The notes under the pieces are model-generated. The model worked only from the letters and a program-made list of their open reading frames with translations, had not been told where the DNA came from and did no database searches. Source: Arsukibacterium ikkense (GTDB lineage Bacteria; Pseudomonadota; Gammaproteobacteria; Enterobacterales; Alteromonadaceae). From it: a stretch of DNA of 64,000 bases. Both the position numbers and the translations under genes were made by a program. Each line of letters begins with the position of its first letter. The stretch's first letter is position 1. Positions 29,801-39,332 of this stretch are shown one piece after another. The stretch lies in assembly GCF_000987775.1 (NCBI RefSeq), contig NZ_LAHO01000008.1, positions 123,052-187,051 on the forward strand. Reading direction: 5' to 3'.

Positions 29801-29801
<1 letters not shown>

Positions 29802-30136
29802 TGAGTGAGTTGTTCTGGCAGTTATTAACCGACTGGGGGTTATTGTTCCGGCCTTATCTGCGCGATATAGCGCTGGCAATGGTGGCAACCTGTCTGGTGG
29901 TATTTGGCGATGATATTAACCGCTTTATCCGCCGCCAGATCATTAGCCTGCATTTTATCTGGCGCACCGTTATTTTTATCCTGGTGTGTGCCTTTGGCTA
30001 TGGTGCGCTCACAATATTTCTTACCCCTGTGGTAGCTGGCTGGCTGGCACGGTTAAGTACCATAGCGCTGCCCTGGGTATGTCTGGCGATTTTCAGTGGC
30101 CTTGGTATCTTAGCCCAGCGTAAGCGACAGGCATAA
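29801..30136 (+). CDS. DUF3392 membrane protein
   Basis: A 111-residue protein with three hydrophobic segments and the family features YLRDIALAMVATCLVVFGDDINRF and FGYGALTIFLTP (given for recognition only in part). Its ATG overlaps the ligA stop by one base, so it is probably translated from the same mRNA. The function is unknown; the family is widespread beside ligA in Alteromonadales and Vibrionales as far as I recall. Confidence 0.8.
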
Positions 30137-30157
30137 CATGCAAGGGGCCGGCCTGCG

Positions 30158-30646
30158 ATGAAATCACCTCAGTATTTACCGTTACTGGATAACCATGGCT
30201 TGCTGCAAATTCCATTGCGATTTTATGGCTTGCTACTGCTATTGCTGCGGCCTTATATCAGCTGGCTGGCGGAGCTGAGTATGATGCGATCGCAGCATAG
30301 TTTGCTAAGTCAGTTCTACCCACGGCAACATGATTTTTTAGTGGCCTGCCTGATTGCATTACCCCTATTGCTGTTAGTGGCAGCACTTAGCCAGCGTCGG
30401 CCGAAAGGACGGCGTTTCTGGTGTTATTTGTGGCGGCCGGGCTTGTGGCTGCTGTGGCTGGTCACCCTGGCAGATTTTGGCCACAGCGTCAGTGGCCTGG
30501 ATGGCGATGTAATTCTGGATGCGCCCTGGCGGTTGTGGGCCCCGGTGTTGTTGCTGCTGGCAATGATCTGGCTGGCGTTCAGCAAAACCCTGCCACTTAT
30601 TTTTAAGGAATGGCCAGAGCAACTGCCTGCTGGCTCCAAAAGCTAA
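30158..30646 (+). CDS. DUF2919 membrane protein
   Basis: A 162-residue protein with about four transmembrane helices. LRPYISWLAEL and SQFYPRQHDF resemble DUF2919 (YfeZ-like) proteins. It follows the DUF3392 gene by 21 bp and converges with the TPR response-regulator gene, whose stop it overlaps by 4 bp. No enzymatic motif is visible. Confidence 0.75.
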   Translation: MKSPQYLPLLDNHGLLQIPLRFYGLLLLLLRPYISWLAELSMMRSQHSLLSQFYPRQHDFLVACLIALPLLLLVAALSQRRPKGRRFWCYLWRPGLWLLWLVTLADFGHSVSGLDGDVILDAPWRLWAPVLLLLAMIWLAFSKTLPLIFKEWPEQLPAGSKS

Positions 30647-32274
30647 GCGTGCTGGCTTAAATATTTTTGCTTAAGCTGGCTGTAACGTTCTTGCTGCTCG
30701 GGTTTCAGAGTACTGTGCTCTATCAGTTGCTGGCACAGTTGCAATAAACTTTGTTTGGTAGAAGGTGCACACAGTGGCCTTGGGCTGGTCAGCAGAGTTT
30801 GCCATAAGTTCAGGGCAATACCGGCGTTTTTCGGCATAACGGTAAACGCCAGTTTAAAGGCTTCAAAAGCTTCCTGCCAGTTGCCGTGTTTGTAAAGGGT
30901 TACGGCGTTGTTGTTCAGCTCGCGCGGGCCAAGCCGCATGGCCAGTCGCTCTTGTTGTTCCTGCTGCAAATAGGCATTGAACAAGGGATCGGCCAGCTGC
31001 TGCTGACAATGGCGGCTGATTTGCGCAAACAGCTCGGCAGAGGCCTGGCTTAAGCCTACCTCATGCAGCGCTTTGGCTCTGTCCAGCGCTCCCTCAACCG
31101 ACTCAATTTTTTGTAAAGGCTCCAGCGCGCTTAGCAATGCCTGAGCTTTTTCTTTGTGATCCTGCAAATACAACAGCCTGGCTTGCAACACCTGCTGCTG
31201 GCTTGCCAGCGCCTGGTTTGCGCCATTGGTATACTGGCGCTGCACTGTGGTCAGCGATACGGTGGCCTGGCGGTTTAAGCGGCTGCTTTGTTCTTCATCT
31301 TCCACGCTCAGCGCATAATCAATACTGGCTCTGGCCAGCGTTAAGTATAAATCGGGCTGCTCGTACATGGAGTAGCGGGCATACTTCACCATATCGCGCG
31401 CGGCGCGGTACTGGTTTTCGTAATCGTGGTTCAGGCGGGAAAGTTGTAATAGCTTTTGCTGGCGAAACATATTCCGTGGCGCCAGCTCGGCGGCTTCCAG
31501 TATATGTTGCTGTGCCTGTTGATAATGCTGTTGTTTGAATTCCAGCTCAGCTAGCAAATCCAGGGCAAATAAGCGGCTCTCTGAACGCCCCAGCAATACT
31601 TCCAGCTCACTAAAGGCCTGTTGCTCTTTACCGGCTGCCAGATGGCAGCGTACCAGCCCCATCCGGGCCCAGCTAAAAGGCTGGATATTCAACATAGCGC
31701 TGAAAAAGGTTTCGGCGGTGCGGTAATCAGCCTGGTGTAGTAATACATCGCCTTTTAAGCGCAATAATAACGGAAATAATTTATGCTGCTGGGCATCGGC
31801 CAGCTGCTGATCAATGGCTGCCAGTGCTTTCTGATCGTCTTTGGCGTCCAGTGCCTGATATACCTCGCGCAATTGCTGTTTGCGACGCAGCACCCGCTCA
31901 ATCCGCTGCTGTAAATCTTTAATCACAAAGGGTTTGGCCAGAAACTCGTCGGGTTGCAGCTCAATAACGCTATGTACTAAGGATGGATCGGTCTCGGCGC
32001 TGATAAAAATAATGCCACAACTTAGCTGCTGCAAGCCTTTGGCTTTAATTTCTTCGTACAACTGAAAGCCGTCTTTCCCCTGCTGCTGGTTATGGGCGCA
32101 GATAATTAAATCAAACTGATTATCCCGGCACAGGTTTAACGCCACATTGGCCCGCTCGGCCAGAAATATATTCTGATAGCCCAGTTGTTCTAACGCAAAG
32201 CGCAAAAAGCCCTGAGCTAAACTTTGGTCATCTATCACCAGGATACGTTCATCGCGGCGCGGCGCTGTGTTCAT
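30643..32274 (-). CDS. Response regulator with C-terminal TPR domain, degenerate receiver
   Basis: A protein of about 543 residues. The N-terminal CheY-like receiver (residues about 11-130) has the acidic pair DD (15-16), a Ser at the switch position (FISAETD) and the conserved Lys (LAKPF). However, the phosphoacceptor aspartate expected after DLIIC is Ala60 (CAHNQ). The rest is a chain of helical TPR-like repeats to about residue 540. It is probably a phosphorylation-independent scaffold; partners are unknown. I chose ATG 32274 because it directly precedes the receiver domain; the upstream extension to 32379 is not family-like. Confidence 0.85.
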   Translation of the reverse strand: MNTAPRRDERILVIDDQSLAQGFLRFALEQLGYQNIFLAERANVALNLCRDNQFDLIICAHNQQQGKDGFQLYEEIKAKGLQQLSCGIIFISAETDPSLVHSVIELQPDEFLAKPFVIKDLQQRIERVLRRKQQLREVYQALDAKDDQKALAAIDQQLADAQQHKLFPLLLRLKGDVLLHQADYRTAETFFSAMLNIQPFSWARMGLVRCHLAAGKEQQAFSELEVLLGRSESRLFALDLLAELEFKQQHYQQAQQHILEAAELAPRNMFRQQKLLQLSRLNHDYENQYRAARDMVKYARYSMYEQPDLYLTLARASIDYALSVEDEEQSSRLNRQATVSLTTVQRQYTNGANQALASQQQVLQARLLYLQDHKEKAQALLSALEPLQKIESVEGALDRAKALHEVGLSQASAELFAQISRHCQQQLADPLFNAYLQQEQQERLAMRLGPRELNNNAVTLYKHGNWQEAFEAFKLAFTVMPKNAGIALNLWQTLLTSPRPLCAPSTKQSLLQLCQQLIEHSTLKPEQQERYSQLKQKYLSQHA

Positions 32275-32497
32275 GCAGTAAAGGGTTCCAATGGGTGTTA
32301 AGTCACTTTGCTTACTATAGCAAGTTTTGGCTTTGGCAACAGCAGAACAATGGGATAACGCCAGGGCGAATAGCGGCAAGTACCCTTGAACTTAGATAGC
32401 GGTGATCCAATATATACTAGAGTGGCTATTACTAAGCCTTAGTAACAGCGGGCATAACACTCAATAACGGGTGTTATGGCCGATTAGCGGAGGATTA

Positions 32498-33169
32498 ATG
32501 AAAAAAGTACTGATATTTGTAACCAATCACGCCACACTCGGTAACACTGATGAAGCCAATGGCACCTATGCGCCTGAGCTTACCCATGCGTTAGATGTAT
32601 TTTTAAATGCCAGTGTTCATTATGATCTGGCGTCGATTAATGGCGGTAAGGCTCCTTTGTACGGTACTGATATTAAAGATGATGCGGTGAATAGCAGAAT
32701 TTTGGCCGATGCTGAGTTTCAGCAGCGGATCAGCAATACCCTGTTAGCGTCAAAAGTTAATATTGATGATTATGATGCAGTTTTTTATCCGGGTGGTTTT
32801 GGCTTGCTGTCGGACTTGGCCACCAATGAAACCGTTGCAAAATTAAGTGCCCAACATTATGAAAATGGTGGGTTACTGGCCGCAGTTTGTCATGGCCCGG
32901 CGGGTTTGCTGCCGGTAACCCTGAGTAATGGTGAAAAGCTATTGAGCAATACTGTTGTTACTGGTTTTACTCGTGAAGAAGAAGTCGACTACGGCACCAT
33001 CGACAAGATCCCGTTTTTATTGGAGGAATCGTTAGCACGCGCCGCTAAGCAGTATCGTAAAGGGCAGCCCTGGGGCGAGTTGGTTATTGAAGACAACCGA
33101 GTCATTACCGGTCAAAACCCCGCTAGTGCTCATGCCGTGGCAGCGGCGTTGGTAAAGCATCTGGCATAG
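32498..33169 (+). CDS. DJ-1/PfpI family type 1 glutamine amidotransferase-like protein
   Basis: A protein of about 223 residues. The nucleophile-elbow Cys131 lies in AAVCHGPAG, and Glu27 in APELTHALD is the conserved partner. The fold matches HchA/YajL-type DJ-1 members, which include glyoxalase III-like deglycases and chaperones. The start follows GGAGGATTA. It is followed by its own terminator. The exact activity is not determined by sequence. Confidence 0.85.
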   Translation: MKKVLIFVTNHATLGNTDEANGTYAPELTHALDVFLNASVHYDLASINGGKAPLYGTDIKDDAVNSRILADAEFQQRISNTLLASKVNIDDYDAVFYPGGFGLLSDLATNETVAKLSAQHYENGGLLAAVCHGPAGLLPVTLSNGEKLLSNTVVTGFTREEEVDYGTIDKIPFLLEESLARAAKQYRKGQPWGELVIEDNRVITGQNPASAHAVAAALVKHLA

Positions 33170-33219
33170 GCTTACGTTCTGGCCGTGTATTTAGCTGAAA
33201 CCGGGCAAACTATATTATT

Positions 33220-33246
33220 AAAAACGTCCATAAAGGGCGTTTTTTA
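33220..33246 (+). terminator. Rho-independent terminator after the DJ-1 gene
   Basis: AAAAACGTCC, loop ATAAA, GGGCGTTTTTT; stem with one G-U pair. Confidence 0.75.
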
Positions 33247-33322
33247 GTAATAATGCAGGCTCTGGGTTTTTTGGCAATTTGCGCTACAGTATAAACGCAT
33301 CAAATTCAAACAGGTACAGACT

Positions 33323-33763
33323 ATGTCGTTAGCGGCCATTATGAGCAAAAAAGTACGGGTTACCACTGAAGACGCGTCTTTAGCGAGCTTACGCAGCTTA
33401 TTTGTTGATGCAAAATTTCAGCATGTGCCTGTGGTGAATAGCCTGCAGCAGCCGGTTGGCATTGTGTCGGTAAAAGATTATTTTAAAACGTTGAATGCGG
33501 TTATGGATAACGCATCGGAAAACACCATTGAATTGTATATGAAAAGCCGCAAGGTTAAACATGTCATGTCATCGCCGGTATTTAGCGTATCGCAAGATAT
33601 GGGCATTTTGCAGGCAGCCAGCATGCTGGTAGAGCGTAATATCAGTTGTCTACTGGTGGTTGATGCGCAGAAACATTTAATTGGTATTGTGTCTTGGAAA
33701 GACATCATGCGCAGGATTTTGCAGTCACAGGAAAAGAAACAACAAGATCAAAGGAAAATGTAA
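33323..33763 (+). CDS. CBS-domain pair protein
   Basis: A 146-residue protein consisting of two CBS motifs (about residues 4-60 and 75-135), with VPVVNSLQQPVGIVSVKDY and LLVVDAQKHLIGIVSWKDI as the two cores. CBS pairs bind adenosyl ligands and regulate partner proteins. No catalytic domain is fused, and no obvious partner gene is adjacent. It is monocistronic. Confidence 0.88.
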   Translation: MSLAAIMSKKVRVTTEDASLASLRSLFVDAKFQHVPVVNSLQQPVGIVSVKDYFKTLNAVMDNASENTIELYMKSRKVKHVMSSPVFSVSQDMGILQAASMLVERNISCLLVVDAQKHLIGIVSWKDIMRRILQSQEKKQQDQRKM

Positions 33764-33841
33764 ATAATTGCTGGGTTGGAATTAGTCATAACCGCGTCTT
33801 GGCGAAGAGGGGCGTAACTTTTCATGATAATACGTCAAGAT

Positions 33842-33917
33842 TGGTGGATTGTACTGGGTTCGAACCAGTGACCCCCGCCTTGTAAGGGCGGTGCTCTCCC
33901 AGCTGAGCTAACAATCC
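33842..33917 (-). tRNA. tRNA-Val (anticodon UAC), copy 1
   Basis: A complete cloverleaf on the minus strand. The acceptor stem GGATTGT/ACAATCC, D-arm GCTC...GAGC, anticodon loop CTTACAA (UAC, Val), TTCGAAC T-loop and encoded CCA are all present, 76 nt. It lies head to head with gltX, which matches the conserved placement of valine tRNA genes near gltX in enterics. Confidence 0.97.
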
Positions 33918-33952
33918 ACGGGAGATAAACTTAACTATTTGTAGAATCAAAT

Positions 33953-34018
33953 TGGTGGATTGTACTGGGTTCTAACCAGTGACCACCGTCTCGTCGTAAA
34001 GAGCTGGCGGTGCTCTCC
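33953..34018 (-). pseudogene. Degenerate tRNA-Val relic between two intact copies
   Basis: The 3' half (CCA, acceptor 3' strand, T-arm) matches the neighbouring tRNA-Val genes. The T-loop reads TTAGAAC instead of TTCGAAC, losing C56. The anticodon arm is replaced by unrelated or rearranged sequence. The D-arm is only partly kept, and the 5' acceptor strand is absent. It cannot fold as a functional tRNA. Confidence 0.85.
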
Positions 34019-34035
34019 ATGATAAGACATCAAAT

Positions 34036-34111
34036 TGGTGGATTGTACTGGGTTCGAACCAGTGACCCCCGCCTTGTAAGGGCGGTGCTCTCCCAGCTGA
34101 GCTAACAATCC
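34036..34111 (-). tRNA. tRNA-Val (anticodon UAC), copy 2
   Basis: Identical 76-nt gene body to the copy at 33842-33917, including encoded CCA and anticodon loop CTTACAA. As the first tRNA of the minus-strand cluster it should be closest to the promoter. Confidence 0.97.
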
Positions 34112-34315
34112 ACGCTGTTTGATGGCGCTCATTATAGGGAGCATGAATTTACTGTCAACTTTATTTTTAAAAAAACGGTTTGATTGCTGCAAAAGTAAAC
34201 ATCGAGTGATTTTTGCGGCAAATACACCGTTTTATGCTGCTGCACAGGTGGTGCAACCTTGGCCTAGCATTGTTACAATAGCGCTAACTCTGTTTTTGGC
34301 TATTTTGGATCTGCT

Positions 34316-35728
34316 ATGTCGTTAGTTACCCGTTTTGCTCCCAGTCCCACCGGCTACTTGCATGTTGGCGGTGCCCGCACTGCATTGTATAGCTGGCTTT
34401 ATGCCAAAAAGCAGGGCGGTAAATTTATTCTGCGGATTGAAGATACCGATATAGAGCGCTCTAACCAGGCCTCAGTTGATGCCATTTTAGAGGGTATGCA
34501 CTGGTTAGGTTTAGAACACGATGAAGGCCCGTACTATCAAACCCAGCGCTTTGATTTATACAAAGAGGTAGTGGCTCAGCTGCTTTGTGAAGGTAAAGCC
34601 TATAAGTGCTTTTGCACTGTGGCTGAAGTAGATGCCATGCGCGAAGCGCAAATGGCTGCCGGCGAAAAACCGAAATATAACGGTATGTGGCGCGATCGCA
34701 CTGATCACCCTACCGACAAACCCTATGTGATCCGCTTTAAAAACCCGCAGCAGGGCGTGGTGGTGATTGACGACATGATTAAAGGCCGGATTGAAATTGC
34801 CAACAGCGAACTGGACGATTTAATCATAGCCCGCAGTGACGGTACGCCAACTTACAATCTGACGGTAGTAGTTGATGACTGGAAAATGGGGATTACCCAC
34901 GTTATCCGCGGCGATGACCATGTTAACAACACACCGCGACAAATGAATATTCTGGCAGCGCTCGGTGCTGACATTCCTAAATATGCTCATGTGCCAATGA
35001 TCTTAGGTGACGATGGTAAGCGCTTATCAAAACGCCATGGCGCGGTAGGTGTAATGCAGTATCGCGATAACGGCTTTTTACCGGAGGCGTTAATTAACTA
35101 TCTGGTACGGCTGGGTTGGTCGCATGGCGATCAGGAAATCTTCAGCAAAGCTGAACTAATTGAATTATTTGATTTGGCCGATTGCAACCGGGCGCCGTCT
35201 GCTTTTAACACTGACAAACTGCTGTGGTTAAACCAGCACTATATGAAAACCCTGCCGCCAGCGCGGGTAGCGGCCGAACTGCAATGGCATTTAACCGAGC
35301 AGCAATTGGATATCAGCAAAGGGCCAGCGCTTGAAGACGTTATTAGCGTGCAGGCCGAGCGGGTAAAAACCTTAAAAGAGTTGGTGGAAGTTAGCCGCTA
35401 TTTTTATGAAGATTTTCCTGATTTCGAAGAAAACGCCGCTAAAAAGCACTTACGGCCGGTGGCGGCTGAGCCGTTGGCGTTAGTTAAACAAAAGTTAGCC
35501 GAGCTGACACAGTGGCAGTTAGCGCCTATTCACGACGCCATAAATGCTGCGGCTGAGCAACTGGGCCTGGGCATGGGCAAAGTGGGCATGCCGATGCGGG
35601 TGGCGGTGACGGGGGGCGGTAATTCGCCAGCGCTTGATCAAACGCTGCTGCTGATAGGCCGTGAACGTACCCTGGCCCGGCTTGATCTGGCACTGGCATT
35701 TATCAGTAATCGGGCTGAGGCAAGCTAA
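34316..35728 (+). CDS. gltX: Glutamyl-tRNA synthetase
   Basis: A 470-residue class I aminoacyl-tRNA synthetase. The HIGH-type motif [11 protein letters not shown] is at about residues 10-20, and the KMSKS-type motif KRLSKRHGA is near 238-246. The length matches bacterial GltX. It charges tRNA-Glu and also supplies tetrapyrrole synthesis. It is divergent from the tRNA-Val cluster and followed closely by a DUF481 gene on the same strand. Confidence 0.96.
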   Translation: MSLVTRFAPSPTGYLHVGGARTALYSWLYAKKQGGKFILRIEDTDIERSNQASVDAILEGMHWLGLEHDEGPYYQTQRFDLYKEVVAQLLCEGKAYKCFCTVAEVDAMREAQMAAGEKPKYNGMWRDRTDHPTDKPYVIRFKNPQQGVVVIDDMIKGRIEIANSELDDLIIARSDGTPTYNLTVVVDDWKMGITHVIRGDDHVNNTPRQMNILAALGADIPKYAHVPMILGDDGKRLSKRHGAVGVMQYRDNGFLPEALINYLVRLGWSHGDQEIFSKAELIELFDLADCNRAPSAFNTDKLLWLNQHYMKTLPPARVAAELQWHLTEQQLDISKGPALEDVISVQAERVKTLKELVEVSRYFYEDFPDFEENAAKKHLRPVAAEPLALVKQKLAELTQWQLAPIHDAINAAAEQLGLGMGKVGMPMRVAVTGGGNSPALDQTLLLIGRERTLARLDLALAFISNRAEAS

Positions 35729-35732
35729 CAAG

Positions 35733-36545
35733 GTGGCTATTTGCTTGCGGGTTTTATTGCTGGCACTAGTAATAATGGCGTTGCCGGCATTAGCTGCTCC
35801 CGACTCTGATGCAGATGGGGTAGCAGATGGCAACTCGCCAACTTTTCAGTTACCGCTGGATTTTCTCGGCACTATTGGCGGCGACATTGAATTGGGTTTG
35901 CTGTTTAACAGCGGCAATACTGATGCCTATGCTGTGCGCATTAACAGTGAGCTGGTGCACGAGCTAGAGTATTTTCGTAATCGTTATCAGCTGTACGGCC
36001 GGGTGCAGCGCAGCAAGATATTTAATGCCCAAACCCAGGAGCATGACAGCGTGACTACGGCTAAACGCTACGGTATGACCGGCCAGAGTAACTACAAGTT
36101 TCTGATTGGTCGTCAGTCGTTATTTGGTCGAGGCGCTTATTTGTACGATATGTTTGGTGCGTTCAGGGTGCAAAGCTCGTTGGCTGCGGGTTATGCCAAC
36201 CGGGTGTATGAAATGCAAACCAACTATATTGATCTGGAAACCGGCCCGGGTTTTGCGCATCAACGCAGTAACAGCGGTTTAGCCAATACGGGTTTGATCT
36301 GGTTTTTGGCGTTTAATCTGGAACAAAAAGTGTACGAGGGCAGTACCTTTCGGCAAACCTTTGAAGGCTCGGTATCGCTGGATGGTGCTAACTCAACTTT
36401 TGTCAGCCGCAGTAGTATTACCGCTCAGTTGTTTGATAAATTATCAATGCGTTTTAGCTTTGTAGCCCGGCATAACTCGCGGCCAGAGGGCAAATTAAAA
36501 ACCATGGATACCGAAACTGCAGCGTCTGTGGTGTATACCTTTTAA
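35733..36545 (+). CDS. DUF481 (YdiY-like) outer-membrane beta-barrel protein
   Basis: A protein of about 270 residues. A signal peptide (residues 1 to about 19, ALAAP) precedes beta-strand-rich sequence with the DUF481 features GDIELGLLFNSGNTDAYAV and a terminal aromatic residue (VVYTF), typical of outer-membrane barrels. I chose GTG 35733, which gives a clean signal peptide and avoids deep overlap with gltX; the ribosome-binding site is weak. It lies 4 bp from gltX, so it may be co-transcribed. The role is unknown. Confidence 0.82.
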   Translation: MAICLRVLLLALVIMALPALAAPDSDADGVADGNSPTFQLPLDFLGTIGGDIELGLLFNSGNTDAYAVRINSELVHELEYFRNRYQLYGRVQRSKIFNAQTQEHDSVTTAKRYGMTGQSNYKFLIGRQSLFGRGAYLYDMFGAFRVQSSLAAGYANRVYEMQTNYIDLETGPGFAHQRSNSGLANTGLIWFLAFNLEQKVYEGSTFRQTFEGSVSLDGANSTFVSRSSITAQLFDKLSMRFSFVARHNSRPEGKLKTMDTETAASVVYTF

Positions 36546-36560
36546 TTCACTGTGCTGCCT

Positions 36561-36600
36561 GCTAAAGCAGGCTGCCTGTAGCTGGGCAGCCTGCTTTAGC
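36561..36600. terminator. Perfect 16-bp inverted repeat between convergent DUF481 and serA genes
   Basis: GCTAAAGCAGGCTGCC (36561-36576) and its exact reverse complement (36585-36600) enclose an 8-nt loop. The position between convergent stops suggests a bidirectional terminator, although neither side has a long T run. Confidence 0.7.
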
Positions 36601-36602
36601 CG

Positions 36603-37829
36603 TTAGTGCAGTACCCGGGCTTTTAAAGTGCCCGGAATGGCTTTTAACTCATTTAATGCCAGTTCGTGGTCTGCGGAGTCAACATCAATTACCACATAAC
36701 CAATGTCTTGCACCGTCTGTAAGTACTGGCCGGAAATATTGATATTGTGTTTGGCAAAAGTTTCGTTGATTTTGGTCATCATGCCCGGCTGATTTCTATG
36801 AATATGCAGCAAGCGTGAGCGGCCTTTGTGCTCGGGCAAGGATACTTCCGGGAAGTTAACGGCCGACAAGGTTGAACCATTGTCACTGTATTTCACCATT
36901 TTACCGGCAACTTCATAGCCGATGTTTTCCTGCGCTTCCTGGGTTGAACCGCCAATGTGCGGTGTTAGCAACACATTGTCAAAGGCGCGCAGTGGCGAGA
37001 CAAACTCTTCATCATTGCCTTTGGGCTCTAGCGGAAACACATCAATGGCCGCGCCGGCCAGTTTCTTGCTCTGCAAGCTGGCGGTTAACGCATCAATATC
37101 CACTACAGTGCCGCGTGAGGCATTAATTAAAATGGCGCCCTGCTTCATGCTGGCCAGTTCTGTCTCGGCAATCATATTTTTTGTTTGCGCTGTTTCAGGT
37201 ACATGCAGGCTTATCACATCTGAGGTTTTCAGTAAGGTAAGCAAGTCCACCTGATTGGCATTACCCAGCACCAGTTTGCTTTCAATATCGTAAAACTGCA
37301 CGCGCATACCAATATGCTCCGCCATAATGCTCAACTGGGTACCGATATGGCCATAACCAATAATGCCAAGGGTTTTGCCGCGGGCTTCATAAGAGTTGTC
37401 GGCGGTTTTTAACCATTCACCCCGGTGCGCTGCGGCGTTGCGTTGTGGAATACCACGTAGCAGCATAATCATCTGGCCCAGTACCAGCTCCGCCACCGAA
37501 CGGGTGTTAGAGAAAGGAGCATTGAATACCGGAATAGCCCGTTTTAAGGCAGCTTCTAAATCAACCTGGTTGGTTCCGATACAAAAGCAGCCAATCGCGA
37601 TCAGCTTATTGGCGGCTTCCAGCACCCGCTCAGTTAACTGGGTGCGTGAGCGAATACCAATAAAGTGAGCATCGCTAATGCGCGCAATCAGTTGATCTTC
37701 CGGCAACGATGTTTTCAGGTACTCAATATTGGTGTAACCTTGCTGTTTAAAGGTTTGCACTGCACTCTGGTGTAAACCTTCCAGCAGCAATATTTTTATT
37801 TTGTCTTTGGCCAGCGAAAATTTTTCCAT
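36603..37829 (-). CDS. serA: D-3-phosphoglycerate dehydrogenase
   Basis: A 408-residue enzyme. The NAD-binding GIIGYGHIG motif (about residues 151-159), catalytic Arg, Glu and His (SRGTVVD, PLEPKG, LTPHIGGST) and a C-terminal ACT domain (from about 335) are visible. It catalyses the first step of serine synthesis and is usually inhibited by serine through the ACT domain. It is 75 bp downstream of rpiA, the order found in many gammaproteobacteria. Confidence 0.96.
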   Translation of the reverse strand: MEKFSLAKDKIKILLLEGLHQSAVQTFKQQGYTNIEYLKTSLPEDQLIARISDAHFIGIRSRTQLTERVLEAANKLIAIGCFCIGTNQVDLEAALKRAIPVFNAPFSNTRSVAELVLGQMIMLLRGIPQRNAAAHRGEWLKTADNSYEARGKTLGIIGYGHIGTQLSIMAEHIGMRVQFYDIESKLVLGNANQVDLLTLLKTSDVISLHVPETAQTKNMIAETELASMKQGAILINASRGTVVDIDALTASLQSKKLAGAAIDVFPLEPKGNDEEFVSPLRAFDNVLLTPHIGGSTQEAQENIGYEVAGKMVKYSDNGSTLSAVNFPEVSLPEHKGRSRLLHIHRNQPGMMTKINETFAKHNINISGQYLQTVQDIGYVVIDVDSADHELALNELKAIPGTLKARVLH

Positions 37830-37904
37830 GGTTCTCTCGTTGCATTAATTTGATAAAGGGTTCTGAGCTAAAAAGCGCAGCCAGCGGCAAAGCTTATTAA
37901 TGGT

Positions 37905-38561
37905 TTATTTAATTATCTGGGTGCCATTACCACTGCCTACCAGCACAATATCGGCCGGCCTGCGGGCAAATAAGCCATTGGTTACCACGCCAACGATATT
38001 ATTCAGTTGCTGCTCCAGCGCCAGCGCATCGGTAATGTGTAAGCCGTGCGCATCAATGATCTGGTTGCCATTGTCGGTAATTACGCCCTGGCGCAACACC
38101 GGCCTTGCCCCCAGCTTAACCAGCTGCCGGCTGACATAGCTGCTGGCCATCGGGATCACTTCAATCGGCAGTGGAAAGCGGCCGAGAACCGCAACCTGTT
38201 TGCTGCTGTCAACAATACAGACAAAGGTTTTTGCCACTGCGGCAACTATTTTTTCGCGGGTCAGGGCGGCACCGCCACCTTTGATCATTTGCTTCTGACC
38301 ATTAATTTCATCAGCACCGTCTACATAAATGCTCAGCTCGCTGATGTCATTCAGTTCAAGCACGGCTATGCCAAGTTGTTTGAGTTTAGCGGTCGATTGC
38401 TCTGAGCTTGATACCGCACCGCGAATGCTGTCTTTAATACTGGCCAGGGCATCGATAAAATGATTCACCGTAGAGCCGGTGCCAACGCCAACAATGCTGT
38501 CTTTGCTGATAAATTGCAGAGCTGCCCAGGCAGCGTGACGTTTCATTTCATCTTGGGTCAT
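37905..38561 (-). CDS. rpiA: Ribose-5-phosphate isomerase A
   Basis: A 218-residue enzyme. [13 protein letters not shown] (phosphate loop), VDGADEI with catalytic acids and [12 protein letters not shown] are diagnostic. It interconverts ribulose-5-P and ribose-5-P in the pentose phosphate pathway. Confidence 0.97.
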   Translation of the reverse strand: MTQDEMKRHAAWAALQFISKDSIVGVGTGSTVNHFIDALASIKDSIRGAVSSSEQSTAKLKQLGIAVLELNDISELSIYVDGADEINGQKQMIKGGGAALTREKIVAAVAKTFVCIVDSSKQVAVLGRFPLPIEVIPMASSYVSRQLVKLGARPVLRQGVITDNGNQIIDAHGLHITDALALEQQLNNIVGVVTNGLFARRPADIVLVGSGNGTQIIK

Positions 38562-38671
38562 GGCAGGTCTCTTTTTTGCTTAGCGGCTTTTAGCGTTTAG
38601 CCGTACAGATGGATATTATATCGAAAGCGGGCGCAGACAAAAGGGTAAAAGCCGAAAAAGTACAAAACAGT

Positions 38672-39289
38672 TTAACGAAAATCAAAATACTTAGCAGGGG
38701 TTATAACCTGCTGCAGCGGAATATCCCAGGGCTCAACGGGCACAGCCGCTACCTGCTGGCAGTTGTGTGCCAGGCCAATAACCTGGCAGGGGCTGTGCCG
38801 CGGCAGTTGCGCCAAAGTACGATCATAAAAGCCGCCGCCCATTCCCAGACGGTTGCCTGCAGCGTCAAAGGCTACCAGTGGCGCAAAAATAACATCCAGC
38901 TGCGCTACTGGTATAACATTAGCGCAATTAAGCCGGGGTTCCGGAATGCCAAAATGGTTTGCTCGCAGCTCGGTGGTGCTGTCGTAATGTAAAAATAGCA
39001 GGTAGCCAGGGCAAAAAGGGTGTAGCACCGGCAGGTAGACATCTTTACCGGCTTGCCACAGGGCCTTAATTAATGGCTCAGTGTTCAGCTCGGCGTCGTT
39101 GGCCAGATACAGCGCAAAGTGTTGTTTTGAGGTTAATTCAGCTTGATCAAAAACCTGTTGTACCAGTTCGGTTGCGGCACTGGCACGTGTTGCTGCTGGT
39201 AATTGCTGGCGCAGCTGCCGTGCATGCTGGCGAATCGCTTGGCGGGAGAGACGCAGAGCTGGTTGAACCGGTTGTTGCAGTAGTGACAT
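38672..39289 (-). CDS. ygfA: 5-formyltetrahydrofolate cyclo-ligase
   Basis: A protein of about 205 residues. The C-terminal LGMGGGFYDRTLA motif (family GxGGGYYDR) and VPLVAFDAAGNR-like segment are present. It converts 5-formyl-THF to 5,10-methenyl-THF. ATG 39289 is chosen over the adjacent in-frame TTG. It lies directly downstream of the 6S RNA on the same strand, as in E. coli ssrS-ygfA. Confidence 0.93.
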   Translation of the reverse strand: MSLLQQPVQPALRLSRQAIRQHARQLRQQLPAATRASAATELVQQVFDQAELTSKQHFALYLANDAELNTEPLIKALWQAGKDVYLPVLHPFCPGYLLFLHYDSTTELRANHFGIPEPRLNCANVIPVAQLDVIFAPLVAFDAAGNRLGMGGGFYDRTLAQLPRHSPCQVIGLAHNCQQVAAVPVEPWDIPLQQVITPAKYFDFR

Positions 39290-39332
39290 CAAAAACCTTT
39301 GGCTGTCAAAAAGTGCTGAACAGAACTTAAAG

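Noticed and set aside
31137..31538. 133-residue plus-strand frame opposite the TPR response regulator
   Set aside because: No start signal, atypical composition, fully inside a supported gene.
33694..33885. Reading frame running from the CBS gene into the tRNA
   Set aside because: It overlaps a tRNA and the CBS gene in another frame and has no ribosome-binding site.
33947..34192. Minus-strand frame over the tRNA cluster
   Set aside because: It translates tRNA genes; not a protein.
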